Assembly: GCA_946811185.2 (NCBI GenBank)
Contig: OX328097.1
Coordinates: 58,805,063-58,869,062, forward strand
Source: Hippopus hippopus
Taxonomy: Eukaryota > Mollusca > Bivalvia > Cardiida > Cardiidae
Reading direction: 5' to 3'
DNA: 64,000 nt
A model generated the notes under the pieces. That model made no database searches, was not told the origin of the DNA, and saw only the letters and a program-made list of their open reading frames with translations. Position 1 is the first letter of the stretch. Each line of letters starts with the position of its first letter. Of this stretch, positions 46,611 to 57,035 are shown piece by piece. The translations under genes and the position numbers were made by a program.

Positions 46611-46760
46611 GACTCTTTATCATACCCTGGCGACTAGGGTTTTTGAAAACATTGAGGGAAAAAGGAAAAATGCATTTGCTTCTTTTATCGCATTGTTTTC
46701 GAAAAGCTTCTACATCAGGATCGTTAAAACTCGGGATTTTGTGGTACAGGGTTAAATGTT
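46611..46760. repeat. Family C repeat, partial
   Basis: TTTTTGAAAACATTGAGGGA to ACTCGGGATTTTGTGGTA; most of the hairpin is lost. Confidence 0.6.
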
Positions 46761-46959
46761 GTATGTTTGAATCTATGTAATGATTTAATTGTCTGTCCTG
46801 TGCTGAAGCATTCCAGATACGAAGCGTGCCTTCTTCTTGTGATAAACTGCTGAATCTCAACTTTGAACAAAGTTATATAATGTGTAAATTTGTGCTTCGA
46901 AACAATACAGGTAACTCTGTTTGTTTTTTTTTTGCATCTTTGTGTCAGCGTCACAAGAA

Positions 46960-47917
46960 AGTTACCACCCATGGGTATGTCCATAAATCCTTTACTACAT
47001 TACATTGGTGCAATTTATTTGTAAATTATATGCCGTCCGTGAGGGCCTGGATTAGCTGCTGGCAGTTCCCGATGTGACGTCGACCGTCATACACTGCACG
47101 TCCTAAATGGTCCCGCTATGGCACTGAGATCGGGCGAGAAAGCGGGCCAAAGAAGTGTACTTACATTGTCTCTCAGGAAACCATATGTCAAATTTGTAAA
47201 GTGAGGTCGGATTTAGTTAAAGTCACATTGTGTCTGTAGAAAGGGGACAACAACTGGTCTTAAGATGTTGTCAACATAACGCTGTGTTGTCAAACTTCAG
47301 GCAACCTACGATGAGTGGTGTTCTATGTCTCCAAAAGATGCCGGCCCACACCATTACACTCCCCCAACTCCTGCGCATAGCCTGTCTCACACAACAGTCC
47401 ACATACTGTTCTCCCCTATGTCTCCACACCTTCTTTCGACCGTCGACCATATTAAACCAAAATCTTGATACGTCGGTAAAACGTATACCTTGCCACTGTC
47501 AATCAACCCATTTCCGTATAACGCGAACCAAGTTGTCCGGTTCTGTCGAGGCTTTAGCGTTAAAACGTTATCCCGGTAAACTTTATGAGTCCGTACCGTG
47601 GCCCCCTTTAAGCAACAGAGTTAAGTAGATGCGCTTTTACGGCTATTTTCAAGTACCGGTGTCTCACGTGCCGTCTTTGTAGCCGACCGGAACCTACGGT
47701 TTGTGAGGAGGACTTGACGGTCAGTACGTCTTGACGTCACCTTTGGACGTCATGGGTGAGGCCTATCAACCACAGACCCTGTCTGATGGTGTCTCTGGAC
47801 AAGTTTCATGATCGTTTGGTGAGAACAACCTATTCAGCCTGCTACATCCCGTAACGATAGTCCGGCGTCGACAATACCGATAGGCTGTTGACGTTGTGCA
47901 TCCGCCAAACGTCCCAT
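46960..47917 (-). pseudogene. Degenerate Tc1-like transposase
   Basis: Reading the minus strand from an ATG at 47917: MGRLADAQRQQPIGIVDAG and then IGCSHQTIMKLVQRHHQTG, a Tc1-type HTH, followed by VDRPHP and RPKVTSRRTDR. Farther on are RFTDVSRFWFNMVDGRKKVW, a WAGIFW-like stretch and LLWPAFSPDLSAI. Stops (for example TGA in GCAGGCTGA) and frameshifts break it, and the catalytic Glu region is altered. Terminal repeats were not identified. It is unrelated in detail to the intact copy at 27117. The plus-strand open frame at 47230-47628 is its antisense shadow. Confidence 0.82.
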
Positions 47918-48629
47918 TTTGAGCAATCTTTTCAGAATTTTAGCGTCTTTATGTTGGCATGAACAATGACTTTCATAAACCACAAATGGTTTGTGATAAA
48001 TTTGGCGTACATGTCAACTATTCACAGAACCGTCAATTTGCTTGTACAGTCCGAGGTCGATAATGAGGCCACCGTATTTGGACAATATGAGCACCTGTGA
48101 CCACACATTTAGGTCAAGAACGATATCGTATTTAGTGTTTTGCATAAAGGATACTATCATTTCAAAGATATAGGTGTGTATAGGGTGGTGACGTTCTAGT
48201 GACGCTTGGTAAATATCGTATATCCATACTCTCCCTGGACTTTCTTTCACCACTACTTGCAAAATATTCTTCCAAAGTCACTTGCTGCTTTACCACATAA
48301 CAATTGTCGAAAATGAAAAGCACGCTATAAGTTGAAATAATAAACCTTTATTCTGTTGTATGCTATCAAACCTGCATGTACGTGCAGTCTGGTGGCAGTC
48401 TGTACTAATCGCTTGAACGTAAATAAGTTCAGTTATATGATCCTCGTTAGATGTCCAGAAACATAACGATATTTTTTAATTACTTTTTTGTAAATAAAAG
48501 AAAAAGTACATTTCATTCGGGTTCTCGAGTTTTTCTGTTTTTTTCAAATTGCAAATTAACACAACAGAAGAAAACCACATAACAAAACACAAGTGGACAC
48601 ACAACGAAAAAGTCATTTATACTTTCTTT

Positions 48630-48845
48630 AACCCGTAGGTTGCTAAGCGCGACTCACTGACCTTTAACGGACAGTGTAGAACCAGTATCAGACTGCACAA
48701 AACGTGCAACCTGATCTTGGTTCTACACTGTCCGATAAGGAGATATTTTTTACCAAAATTATATTTGAAGATTTGAAGTAGCATCATTCGGGTTTTTTAC
48801 TATCGGCTTGATAGTTTATTTAATTTACTTAGCAGGATAAGGGTT
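48630..48845. repeat. Family D palindrome
   Basis: TTAACCCGTAGGTTGCTAAG to AGCAGGATAAGGGTTAA; core TGCACAAAACGTGCA. Confidence 0.82.
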
Positions 48846-48863
48846 AACAAACTATACAGGCAA

Positions 48864-48869
48864 TTTATT
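48864..48869 (-). promoter_or_regulatory. Putative polyadenylation signal of gene 4
   Basis: AATAAA on the minus strand, about 225 nt past the gene 4 stop, beyond a family C copy. Weak, positional evidence only. Confidence 0.3.
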
Positions 48870-48899
48870 CCCCTAGCTAAACTAGAGCATATGACACTG

Positions 48900-49045
48900 G
48901 GGGGCAAAGGAAAGAAAAACGCCTTAATCGGAAAACAATGTGGCACAAGGGAATAATTGCTTTTCACAAGCAATTGTTCCTTTTTCCAAGATCTGTTAAA
49001 AAGCTATCAAGCGAAAAACTCCTAGTTGTGGGATGTTGGGTAAAA
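48900..49045. repeat. Family C-like repeat in gene 4 3' flank
   Basis: GAAAACAATGTGGCACAAGG and a short hairpin (AATTGCTTTTCACAAGCAAT) that differs from the standard C core. Confidence 0.5.
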
Positions 49046-49093
49046 TGTGACGATAACAACAGTTTATGTCTCTTGATCAACATCTAGAAGAGT

Positions 49094-52000
49094 CTAGTCC
49101 GAAATAAGCTGGGCAATGAATTCTGCAAAAGAACGAAGGAAAGAACGGAATTAGTCCACTAAGCTTATATCGATTTAAAAGTTTGAAGAAGAAGAAGAAC
49201 AAGAACGAGAACATCATGAAGAAGAAGAGGAAATAGAACAAGACTAACGGTAACGATAACAAGAAGAAAAGCAACAACAAAAAGGGCGAGAAGAAGAAAA
49301 ACAAGAAAGAGAAAACGGACTAGAAGAATAAGAAAAACAAGAACACGAGGATCAAGAAGAAAAAGAACAAGAAGACAAACAAACAGAAGAACAAGGATTC
49401 AAGAGCGAGAATAAGGAGAACAAGAACCTGAAAAAAAAACGGGAAGATTTTGAACAAGACCAAGAAGAACTTGAACTGTAGAGAGAAATAAGAAGAAGAG
49501 ACAGAAGACAAGAACAACACAAATAAAAAACCAAGGCCAAGAGACAGGAGACTAAAGGACCAGAAAAATTGAGAAGAAAAACGGACGGGCAAAAGAAGAA
49601 CAAGGACAAGAAGAAACAGGAAGAGCAAGAACAAAAATAAGGTGAACAAAAACGAAATTAAGGACAAGAAAAAGAAGAAGAAGAAGAAGAAGAAAAAGAA
49701 GAATTGAAACTGGAATTAGAACAATAACAAAAGAGCAAGAAGAACAAGAGGAAGAAGAGCAAGACAACAGAATAAAGAAGACCAATGAAAGAGAAAAAAA
49801 GAAGATGAACAATACAAAGAAGAAATAAAACATACGTGTACAACGTGAAAAAAGAAACATGAACTAGAATATCGTTTGTGGGAGGTAAATTTTCGATGAA
49901 GTTTCAGTTTTAGTAAACACTGCGGTAGACTATACCAACTGAAGGAAATCTGGGCTCGTATTCTCCAAACATTCCAATTTGCATTCTTAGTCCAATTCTA
50001 CATTTAGACTGGAATGCAATTTCTGTTAGTTCAGCCAATCAGAAATAGCACTACTTTCATAATTAGATTATTCTTGAGAATTAGGCTAGAATTGTATTTT
50101 GGAATGAAATGTCAAATCGCACCGTGGTCTGTTTCTGTACAACACAGTAAATAACTGACCAAGACAGAAGGTACTACATGGTGGATCGTTCCACAAACAC
50201 AAATCTGGACCCGATTTGCTCAGTGGGTAACACACAGGGCTATCAAACTCAGGAGTAATGGGCTCGAATTCTAGTTCAGCAACAATCTGTCAGAATTGAT
50301 GACAGATTTAGAGGGGGGGGGGGGTCTTTTTATTACTCATTCCGGAATAATGTGTCTACAATGTTATTACGGGAAAGACACCACTGGCTGAAAGAATGTG
50401 TTGTGGGAACTAGCATGGGAAGTCCAGGGCTCGTATTCTAGTACATTGGTCTATCTGAAGTTTAAATCTAGAAAAGTAACGCAATTTCTGATTGGCTAAA
50501 CCAAACTAAATCAGAAATTGTTTTACTTTCTGAATATGGACCAAGACCAAGAATGTAATTATGATTGTCTGGTGAGTACGTGCTCCGGGCCTGTATTCAC
50601 CAACCATTATAAATTGTGTTCTTTAGTCTTATCTAGATTTAGGGAATGACTCAATTTCTGGAAATGTTTACCCGATCAGAGACTGTGTGAAATAAAGAAA
50701 GTTCTTGAGAGCTAAGTTTAAAATGTTATGGAGAATGGTTGGTGAATACCGACCTAGGAGCGCATCGAGTGTGCACAGGTCGCCTGGATATAAACTGTGT
50801 TATTGTTGGAATTGGTGTGAAATACCGACCTAGACAAAACGACAAACATACCAGTGTAATCGACAATACCGTCCCCGTCGGTATCCGCCTCTCTGATCAT
50901 CTCTTCTACTTCTTCGTCTGTCAGAGTTTCTCCATACGTGACCATGATACGTCTTAGCTCTGCGTTACTGATATTACCCGAATTTTCTTTGTCAAATATC
51001 TAAAGTGGATAAATAAATTTTGTCAAATACCAACCCGTGCAGTCTTTGTCAAATATCTAAAGTGAATAAGTAAATCTTTGTTAAATATCTACCCGTGCAA
51101 TCTTTGTCAAATATCTAAGGTGCATTAGTAAATGCTTTGTTAAATACCTACCCGAGCGGCTTTGTCAAACATCTAAACGCAATGGCTGTATTCTTTGCGA
51201 AATACAAAATCACTATAGTTTGTTCACCAGACTTACTTTGTCAAATACCAAATCAGAACGAGTTGTTTTTGACGAGATTTTTTTTAAAAAGAAAAACATA
51301 GTACATTTCTTTCATAAGATTAATACCTAAAAGAGCAAGATTTTTTTGTTGTTGTTGTTGTTGTTCAAAATAAGTTGTTTTTTTTTATCTTTTTTTTTTT
51401 TTGTCGAATACCTATCAGAAAAAAAAATCCATTTAGGGCAAATAAGTATAGATACCACAGAGCCAAGCTCTGTGAAAAGGGTTCCATGCATCTGCAAATA
51501 GTATCGATCTGGGTCAGCCTGCGCAGTCAGCGCAGGCTGGTCTGCGTCGAAAGTTTTTGCTGTTGGTAAATTTTCTGCATGTTTCTGCATTCTATCTCAT
51601 GATCCAGTTGTTTGTTAGACAAAATGGATTCTGTGGATCCATGATTATATGAAGACTTGCTTGATTTAATACATCACGGAAATGCACAAAGTCCTCATTT
51701 CCCAGAGCGTGGTTTATCTGTAAGTTCATTTTTGTCAAATACTTTCACGAAATTATGTTATCATGTATCACTAATCTAGCTAAATTCATATATCTAACGA
51801 TGCTAAATAAGGGGTGTGTGTGTGTGTGTGTTTTCTTTTTTTTTTAAGAATAAATAAATATACATGAAGTTTTGGCCTAATATCTGCAATGAACATGCGC
51901 TTGAACACAAGAAAGAGATTTTGTCTTCAAAACGGTCAAACAATAGATTGCAATAAAGATGGACCCAATAAAATAACGCATGATTTAACAAATTAAACCT

Positions 52001-55000
52001 TACGGTGCCTGCCATGACATTGCGTGCTTTAAGGACAGCAAAGGACATGATGAGACTGCACATAAAGTGTAAAATATCAATTTCGAACAAAAATCAGACT
52101 GCACAGAACGTGCAGTCTGATCTTTGTTCTACATAGTACAATAGTTTTTGCTAAGATACTCCATCGTAAATCATCTGCGGTCGTATTCACTAAGAATTGC
52201 AAAGGGCCTTCTAGTTCTTAAGCGTAACACTAGCTGTTCTTGTCTAAACCAATCATCTTGCTATTCTTGAATTTCAGAATGAAAAAAATTAAATAATAGG
52301 TGAATACAGATAGAAACTAAGAACCGTTCGTAAAAACTGGAAATGTACATTCAATTCATTTCTAACTTTGAAAGTAAGCTTTTTGACGTTGTAAACATAG
52401 AAAAAAAAGCGAAGAAATCATATGAGAGATCCCTGGGGATAGGGGAGGGGGAAGGAGATGAAGGGGGCAAGGGGGTGTTACCTTGAAAGCTTCTGTCAGT
52501 TCTGTTTCGGGATCAGTATCTTTGATGATTTTGGCAAGATGTTCTAAAAATTCCGGGAACTCTATCGTCATACGGCCTGGAAATGAGAGCACAGACAGAC
52601 ACTGTGTCACAATCTAAGATAACCCTTGAACTGCAAACGAATTGAAGTTAAACTTTCAAGCCTATAGTAAAACCTAAATTTTTAAAGAAAAATATCTGCT
52701 TGTCGGACAGAGTAGATCCAAGATCAGACTGCACGTTCTGTGCAGTCTGATCTTGATCTTCACTGTCCGCAAGAGGTCGTTGAGTCTCGTTTAGTAGCCT
52801 GAAGGACAACATGCTTAGACGGACGTACCAAGATTTGTGCCAAGCATGATTCTGTCTTATGAATTGAGCTTCAGGTAGCTAGGCATTGCTAAAGCACATG
52901 CTGCAAGCAGTAAAAGCCTAAGATCAGACAGCAAGTTTTGTGCAGTTTAATCCTGATCTACTCTGACGTGCAACAGCAACTATAGCTGTACACGTTGCCT
53001 TAAGGGTGCAATTTGTTTCAAATAATCGTCAGTCTTTCATAAGTCCCTCTTTTAACATTTTACTAAACAATCCGTGTGTTTAATGACCCCGAAGAAGACG
53101 GGGTTTGAAAACGTTGCGGGAAAAAAGACAATTTTGTGTCCGTATTTACCAACCATTCTTAAGAAAAAAAATGCAAACGTTCTTTATCTCATTCTCCAAG
53201 AATTTCTAAATGTGAAAGTAACTCAACTTCTGATTGGCTAAACCAAATGGTTCAGCCAATCAGAAATATGGTTACTTTCATATGTAGATCATTCTGGAGA
53301 ATAAGACTAAGAACGTTCTTAAGAATGGTCAGTGAATACGGATCCTGCCATGGTACCTTGCACTAAACTGCGTAGATTTATGCCAAGTCTTTGGGATTGA
53401 ATATACACATGTACAATCTCTGCTTTACAAAAAGATATGACGTGGCGTAAAGTTATGCAAATACCAATCAAATCGTAAAGTGATGCAGTTCAGTGAAACT
53501 TGTTTTCAAACTTAAAGCTTGCTTAAAAAAACTGCGTACCTAAATTTCGCGCGTATGCAGTTTAGTGAAAGGTACAGCAGGTAACCACTTTTGAACCGTT
53601 TTCAAAGACAAACCTTATCATCTTATCCACATTCAATAGGTCGTCCGCAAATGCCTTCAGTTTTGACAAGTCTAAAATTTTGTAGCTTGTCAAGGAGTTA
53701 GCGCTCATTTCCAACCTACGAGAACCCAGCCATCATCAATATTGACAGAGCGACTGTTCAATCAAAGAAGCCAAGTAACCTACATGACTTGAAACCACGG
53801 GTCGCTGGTTCGAATGCCCAGCTCAGCCAATTTCTTTCCGAGAATTGATGATGGTCGTTGCGACATGATTCATTCCGATCTCACCGCTGATAACAGTTCC
53901 TACGATGCTTATGTGAGAAAGCAACCAGTGGCTTGGAAAGAATAATTTGCTGTGGAGTTCTGGTAAAAGAAACTTCAGGAAAGGGTGGAAAGGTTTTCTG
54001 GACGCTACAATATAACTTTGATAATGTTAAAACGGGAAAATCCTTTCTAACTGACATATAGGAAACACTTTATTGCGTGACTTCTCTGTAATTTAGGAAA
54101 GAACTAAATACGCTCCAAAGCTTTTGTCTTGATCCTTTTACATCACTCGTCACAACTCGGCCGATTCCGTACTTACATCTAACCCATTCGGCATACCTCG
54201 GGTGATGGGAGCCATCATATCCCTCGGCTGTATCTGGTGGATTGATATGCACCAGATCGGTACATACCCGGAAATTCGCCGGTTTACCGTTCTGAAAATT
54301 GTAAGGCTCCTCTTAAAAAAGAAAACTTGAGTTTCAATTTTCTATCGAAATCTTTCTAACTGTTTCAGTTGAGTTGACAAACAGTTCGTACATTCATTAT
54401 TTAACATGGTTTATCAATTCAGATTGATGTTTTCACCGACAGATAAACAGATGTGAATAACTTCATCGAGGTTGTTTATGTCGTTGCTAAACGACTGACA
54501 GTGGCGCGCTATGTATATAAGATCACGTGATTCGCATTTCAAATGGAAACGACCGTTATACGGACGAGGTTAGATGTAGGTACGGAATCGGCCGAGTTGT
54601 GACGAGTGACATCTAACCTTGTCTGTATATAACGTCGTTTCCATTTGAACTACAAATCACGTGATCTTATACATGGCGGCGCCACTGAGAGTCGTTTAGC
54701 AAAGACATAAACAACCTCGATGAAGTTATTCACATCTATCTGTTTGTCAGTGAAAACTTCAATCGCAATTGATAAACCACGTTAAAAAATGAATGTACGA
54801 ATTGTTTGTCAACTGAAATAAAGTTAGAAAGATTTCGATAGAAAATTGAGACGCAAGTTTTCATTTTTTACGAGAAGCCTTACAATTTTCAGAATGGTAA
54901 ACCGGCGTATTTCCGGCGATGAAATGTACCGTGTAGTTGCATACCAAGCTACCAGATACAGCCGAGGGATTTGATGGCCCCCATCACCCGAGGTATGCCG

Positions 55001-56095
55001 AATGCCTTTTACATGTGCGTTGTATTTTCACCCTTGTACAAAATCTGAATAGAAAATTTATACACGACGAAAAACGAAATAGAAAAACGGTATTCACGTA
55101 GATGAAATCAAATTAACTCTACCACACGACAGAATTTTCGACTAGTCCAAATTGAAAGCATTTCCAGATGACAAAAAAAAAAAAAAAAAGAGAGACTGAA
55201 AAACTGAAATTTGTTTACGGAAGCGTAAAAAACATTGTGGGAAAAGGAGAAAATGCTGGTTACCAGCATTTTTTCCTTTTCCCGTAATGTTTTCAAAAGG
55301 CTTCTCCTTCAGGATTGTGTGTTAAAGGCTTAACAAGAAAACGCTAATTACCTTCCATTTCATATTTACTAACAAGCTCCTGTATATGAGCCTCGGTAGG
55401 GTGTTGCCCCATTCCCCGGAGTACAGTTCCTATATCCCTCACACTGATCGTCCCGTCCCCGTCTTTGTCGAATAAACTGAACGTCTCTTTATATTCTGCA
55501 AAAAGTAATTTAAGCGTTGATTTTTTTTAGAGTGCATTTATATATGAGCCATGCTCTGGCAGAAGGGGGCTTAATGCATCTCCGCAATGCTTTATACCAA
55601 GCGAGTCATCACATAACCATTGATCCATAAGATCCATTTTGTCTAACGACTGTTTAAGTCATGACGTAGAATGGTCCACAGTACCGCTTTTTAATGTTTA
55701 ATGTTTTGCTTGATACAAGTTACTTGATTACTGGTAGTGGCCATTAGACCAGATTTTACTGTATTAGTAGTATCTGTGCCATGCTCTGTGAAAAGGGGGT
55801 TTAATGCATCTCCGTGAAACATTATACCGAGCAAGTCATCACATCAATACGGATCAACAAAATCCATTTTGTCAGACATCTGACGGAATCATAAGGTACT
55901 CTGGTCCTTTGACACGCAGAAACTTTACCAAAAGCAAAAAGTTTCGACAGGTGCGCGGACTGCCCAAGCATTTTCTCCCTTTCCCCCAATGCTTTCAAAA
56001 GCTTTCTTTTTAATGGTCGTGAAAACTCGGGATTGTGTGGTAAAGGTGTAAATAGCTGACGTACCCTCTTTCTGTTCCTCTGTAAATGCGGTATC
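49094..56095 (-). CDS. Gene 4: divergent calmodulin-like protein
   Basis: Exons in transcript order: 56095-56065, 55495-55352, 52576-52482, 50999-50852 and 49122-49094; all junctions are GT..AG on the minus strand. They give 148 residues plus TAG; the initiator Met is on an upstream exon. It starts [19 protein letters not shown] and ends [12 protein letters not shown]1 [12 protein letters not shown] ends in Asp. The EF2 region ([12 protein letters not shown]) has lost Asp1 and Gly6 and probably does not bind. EF3 is [12 protein letters not shown] and EF4 [12 protein letters not shown] is orthodox. Inferred: a calcium sensor acting mainly through its C lobe, comparable to divergent calmodulin-like or troponin-C-like proteins; length and intron pattern favour the calmodulin family. 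The 95/148 cut matches gene 3. Transcribed towards gene 3, away from gene 5. A tandem array of acceptor copies sits upstream of exon 50852-50999. Confidence 0.9.
49184..49866. repeat. AAGAAC/GAA-rich tract, about 680 bp
   Basis: T-poor, A-rich AAGAAC, AAGAAG and AAGACA words on the plus strand. Sits 62 bp upstream (minus sense) of the last 29-nt exon of gene 4, where it is a pyrimidine-rich run. Five long minus frames here are compositional. Confidence 0.92.
49948..50125. repeat. Family G palindromic repeat
   Basis: GGCTCGTATTCTCCAAACAT, centre TTAGTTCAGCCAATCAGAAA, inverted end AGAATTGTATTTTGGAATG. Confidence 0.65.
50212..50425 (+). mobile_element. tRNA-derived SINE, degraded
   Basis: Head GATTTGCTCAGTGGGTAACA and B-box-like GGGCTCGAATTCTAG; body with a G-run and CACCACTGGCTGAAAGAATG. 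Confidence 0.6.
50428..50760. repeat. Two adjoining family G copies
   Basis: First at 50428-50588 (centre TTTCTGATTGGCTAAACC), second at 50589-50760 (GTATTCACCAACCATTATAA and its inverted end). They lie just downstream (minus sense) of the gene 4 donor at 50851. Confidence 0.65.
50986..51260 (-). repeat. Tandem array of 3' splice site plus exon-4 start copies (gene 4)
   Basis: On the minus strand the true acceptor and exon start read TTTAG then ATATTTGACAAAG (Ile-Phe-Asp-Lys). About eight further copies lie upstream at roughly 51019, 51044, 51075, 51102, 51134, 51159, 51192 and 51236, spaced about 25-45 bp. All encode a residue-Phe-(Asp/Asn)-Lys or nearby variant, and several keep the TAG acceptor. 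Reading on from the copy whose TAG is at 51057-51059 meets a stop after 18 codons, so these look like decoy or relic acceptors. Confidence 0.8.
51460..51714. repeat. Family B repeat, reverse orientation
   Basis: GAGCCAAGCTCTGTGAAAAG to CCCAGAGCGTGGTTT; core TCAGCCTGCGCAGTCAGCGC. In the gene 4 intron above the acceptor array. Confidence 0.85.
52085..52135. repeat. Family D core only
   Basis: AATCAGACTGCACAGAACGT hairpin without outer parts. Confidence 0.7.
52180..52330. repeat. Family G repeat, diverged
   Basis: GGTCGTATTCACTAAGAATT and GAATACAGATAGAAACTAAG; centre AAACCAATCATCTTGCTA. Confidence 0.55.
52620..52815. repeat. Family D palindrome
   Basis: TAACCCTTGAACTGCAAACG to TTAGTAGCCTGAAGG; core TGCACGTTCTGTGCA. 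In the gene 4 intron, 44 bp from exon 52482-52576. Confidence 0.8.
53050..53130. repeat. Family C fragment
   Basis: TTTTACTAAACAATCCGTGT to ACGTTGCGGGAAAAAAGAC, cut off by the adjoining G element at 53140. Confidence 0.6.
53140..53348. repeat. Family G palindromic repeat, best copy
   Basis: GTCCGTATTTACCAACCATT to its inverted GGTCAGTGAATACGGATCC; centre GATTGGCTAAACCAAATGG. A matching family C tail occurs at 53605-53700, so G may have inserted into a C copy. Confidence 0.8.
53775..54035 (+). mobile_element. tRNA-derived SINE, 5' truncated
   Basis: Starts within the head (GGTCGCTGGTTCGAATGCCC), body GAGAATTGATGATGGTCGTT, end TATAACTTTGATAATGTTAA. Confidence 0.7.
54185..55004. repeat. Large foldback, arms about 395 bp, 31-nt spacer
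   Basis: Left arm about 54185-54577 starts CATTCGGCATACCTCGGGTG. Right arm about 54609-55004 is its inverted counterpart with scattered mismatches. The spacer (GGTACGGAATCGGCCGAGTT..) also occurs inverted just left of the left arm at 54139-54183. In gene 4 intron 2. Confidence 0.88.
55118..55335. repeat. Family C repeat, inverted
   Basis: TCTACCACACGACAGAATTT to CAGGATTGTGTGTTAAAGG with hairpin AAAATGCTGGTTACCAGC. Ends 16 bp from the gene 4 donor at 55351. Confidence 0.82.
55546..55680. repeat. Family B repeat, left half
   Basis: GAGCCATGCTCTGGCAGAAG to GACGTAGAATGGTCC. Confidence 0.75.
55775..56045. repeat. Family B left part fused to a family C right part
   Basis: TGTGCCATGCTCTGTGAAAA to TTTCGACAGGTGCGCGGACT is B. 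From about 55968 it becomes C (CATTTTCTCCCTTTCCCCCA to ATTGTGTGGTAAAGG). The junction falls at the B core. Confidence 0.7.
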
Positions 56096-56169
56096 CTGAA
56101 ATGTAAGAAACAATAAAGGGTAGATAAGAACTACTTTTACAGTGCGTAAGTTACATGTATATCACACGA

Positions 56170-56520
56170 CAAAACTTTAGACTTTCAAATGCAAAGCATT
56201 TTCAGACGACAGATTAAACGTGACTCAGACGGTTGGATTTGATTTTGAGAATGGAGAAAACATTGTGGAAAAAAGAGAAAATCCTGGCTACTAGCATTTT
56301 CTTCTTTTCAGTCTACGACAAAGGACCTTGTTTCCCTGGGTCAATAAATTTCGGGATTGTGTGGTGAAATAACAGTATACCAAACAATTCAGAGTCTTCA
56401 TGAACCTGAGGAAGAAGGCTTTTGAAAAAATGGCGGGAAAAAGAGGAAATGCAGGTACCCAGCTACATGTAATGTTTTTTACCCTACAAAAGACAAGTTC
56501 CATGGTTTGAGATATGTCAT
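56170..56520. repeat. Two family C copies, tail to head
   Basis: First 56170-56365 (CAGACGACAGATTAAACGTG, hairpin ATCCTGGCTACTAGCATTTT); second 56366-56520 (GGTGAAATAACAGTATACCA start). Confidence 0.65.
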
Positions 56521-56524
56521 TTGG

Positions 56525-56785
56525 AATTTGCAGGGCTCACAGTTTCAAGTCCCAGCTCGACCACTTTCTTTCCAAGGATTGATAATAGCCATTGCGAAAG
56601 GAATCAATCCTCTCTTATCGCTGAATGTTCTTTCGACTATGTGTATGCGGGACTATGTGGCTTGGGTAGGATATTGTGCGAAATCTGGTGAAAGAAACAC
56701 CAAGCCAGCATGTGAATACCCCCTACTTCCTCTTGCCGTTGCGATATAAGTGAAACAATTTTGAAACGGAGCAGCAAACAATCAG
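56525..56785 (+). mobile_element. tRNA-derived SINE, degraded head
   Basis: TTTCAAGTCCCAGCTCGACC, TTTCCAAGGATTGATAATAG, GGCTTGGGTAGGATATTGTG, and the end GCGATATAAGTGAAACAATT. Confidence 0.65.
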
Positions 56786-56889
56786 ACACACAAACCATGT
56801 GCAATATATACCCCTTGCCACCTCCTCAGAAAGAAAAGGAGAAAAAAAACAAAGACGATAATAACACACATCAAAAGGTTACAACATAC

Positions 56890-56892
56890 CAT
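56890..56892 (-). other. Candidate initiator exon end of gene 4 (ATG then GTATGT)
   Basis: On the minus strand, CCGCAA-ATG is followed at once by the strong donor GTATGT, 795 bp upstream of the 31-nt exon. That is where calmodulin genes keep an intron. Upstream lie a TATTTTATAA box-like run and AATGGCGGCC, a YY1-like word. Attractive but unproven. Confidence 0.35.
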
Positions 56893-57035
56893 TTGCGGTC
56901 CTTAATTTATCATCCCTTTAAATGCAAAAATAAGCCCATAGAAGCATATACTTGTTATAAAATACAGGTTTTGTTTACTCGAACGGCCGCCATTAACTCT
57001 GTAGCTTAACAATGCCGTTCATCTTTCCTCGAGGT

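Noticed and set aside
47230..47628. 132-codon plus-strand open frame
   Set aside because: Its complement encodes recognisable Tc1 transposase pieces; the plus frame has no family features.
49077..49860. Several long, Phe/Leu/Ser-rich minus-strand open frames resembling membrane proteins
   Set aside because: They are translations of the AAGAAC/GAA tract; composition explains both the openness and the hydrophobicity. The exception is the 29-nt exon at 49094-49122.
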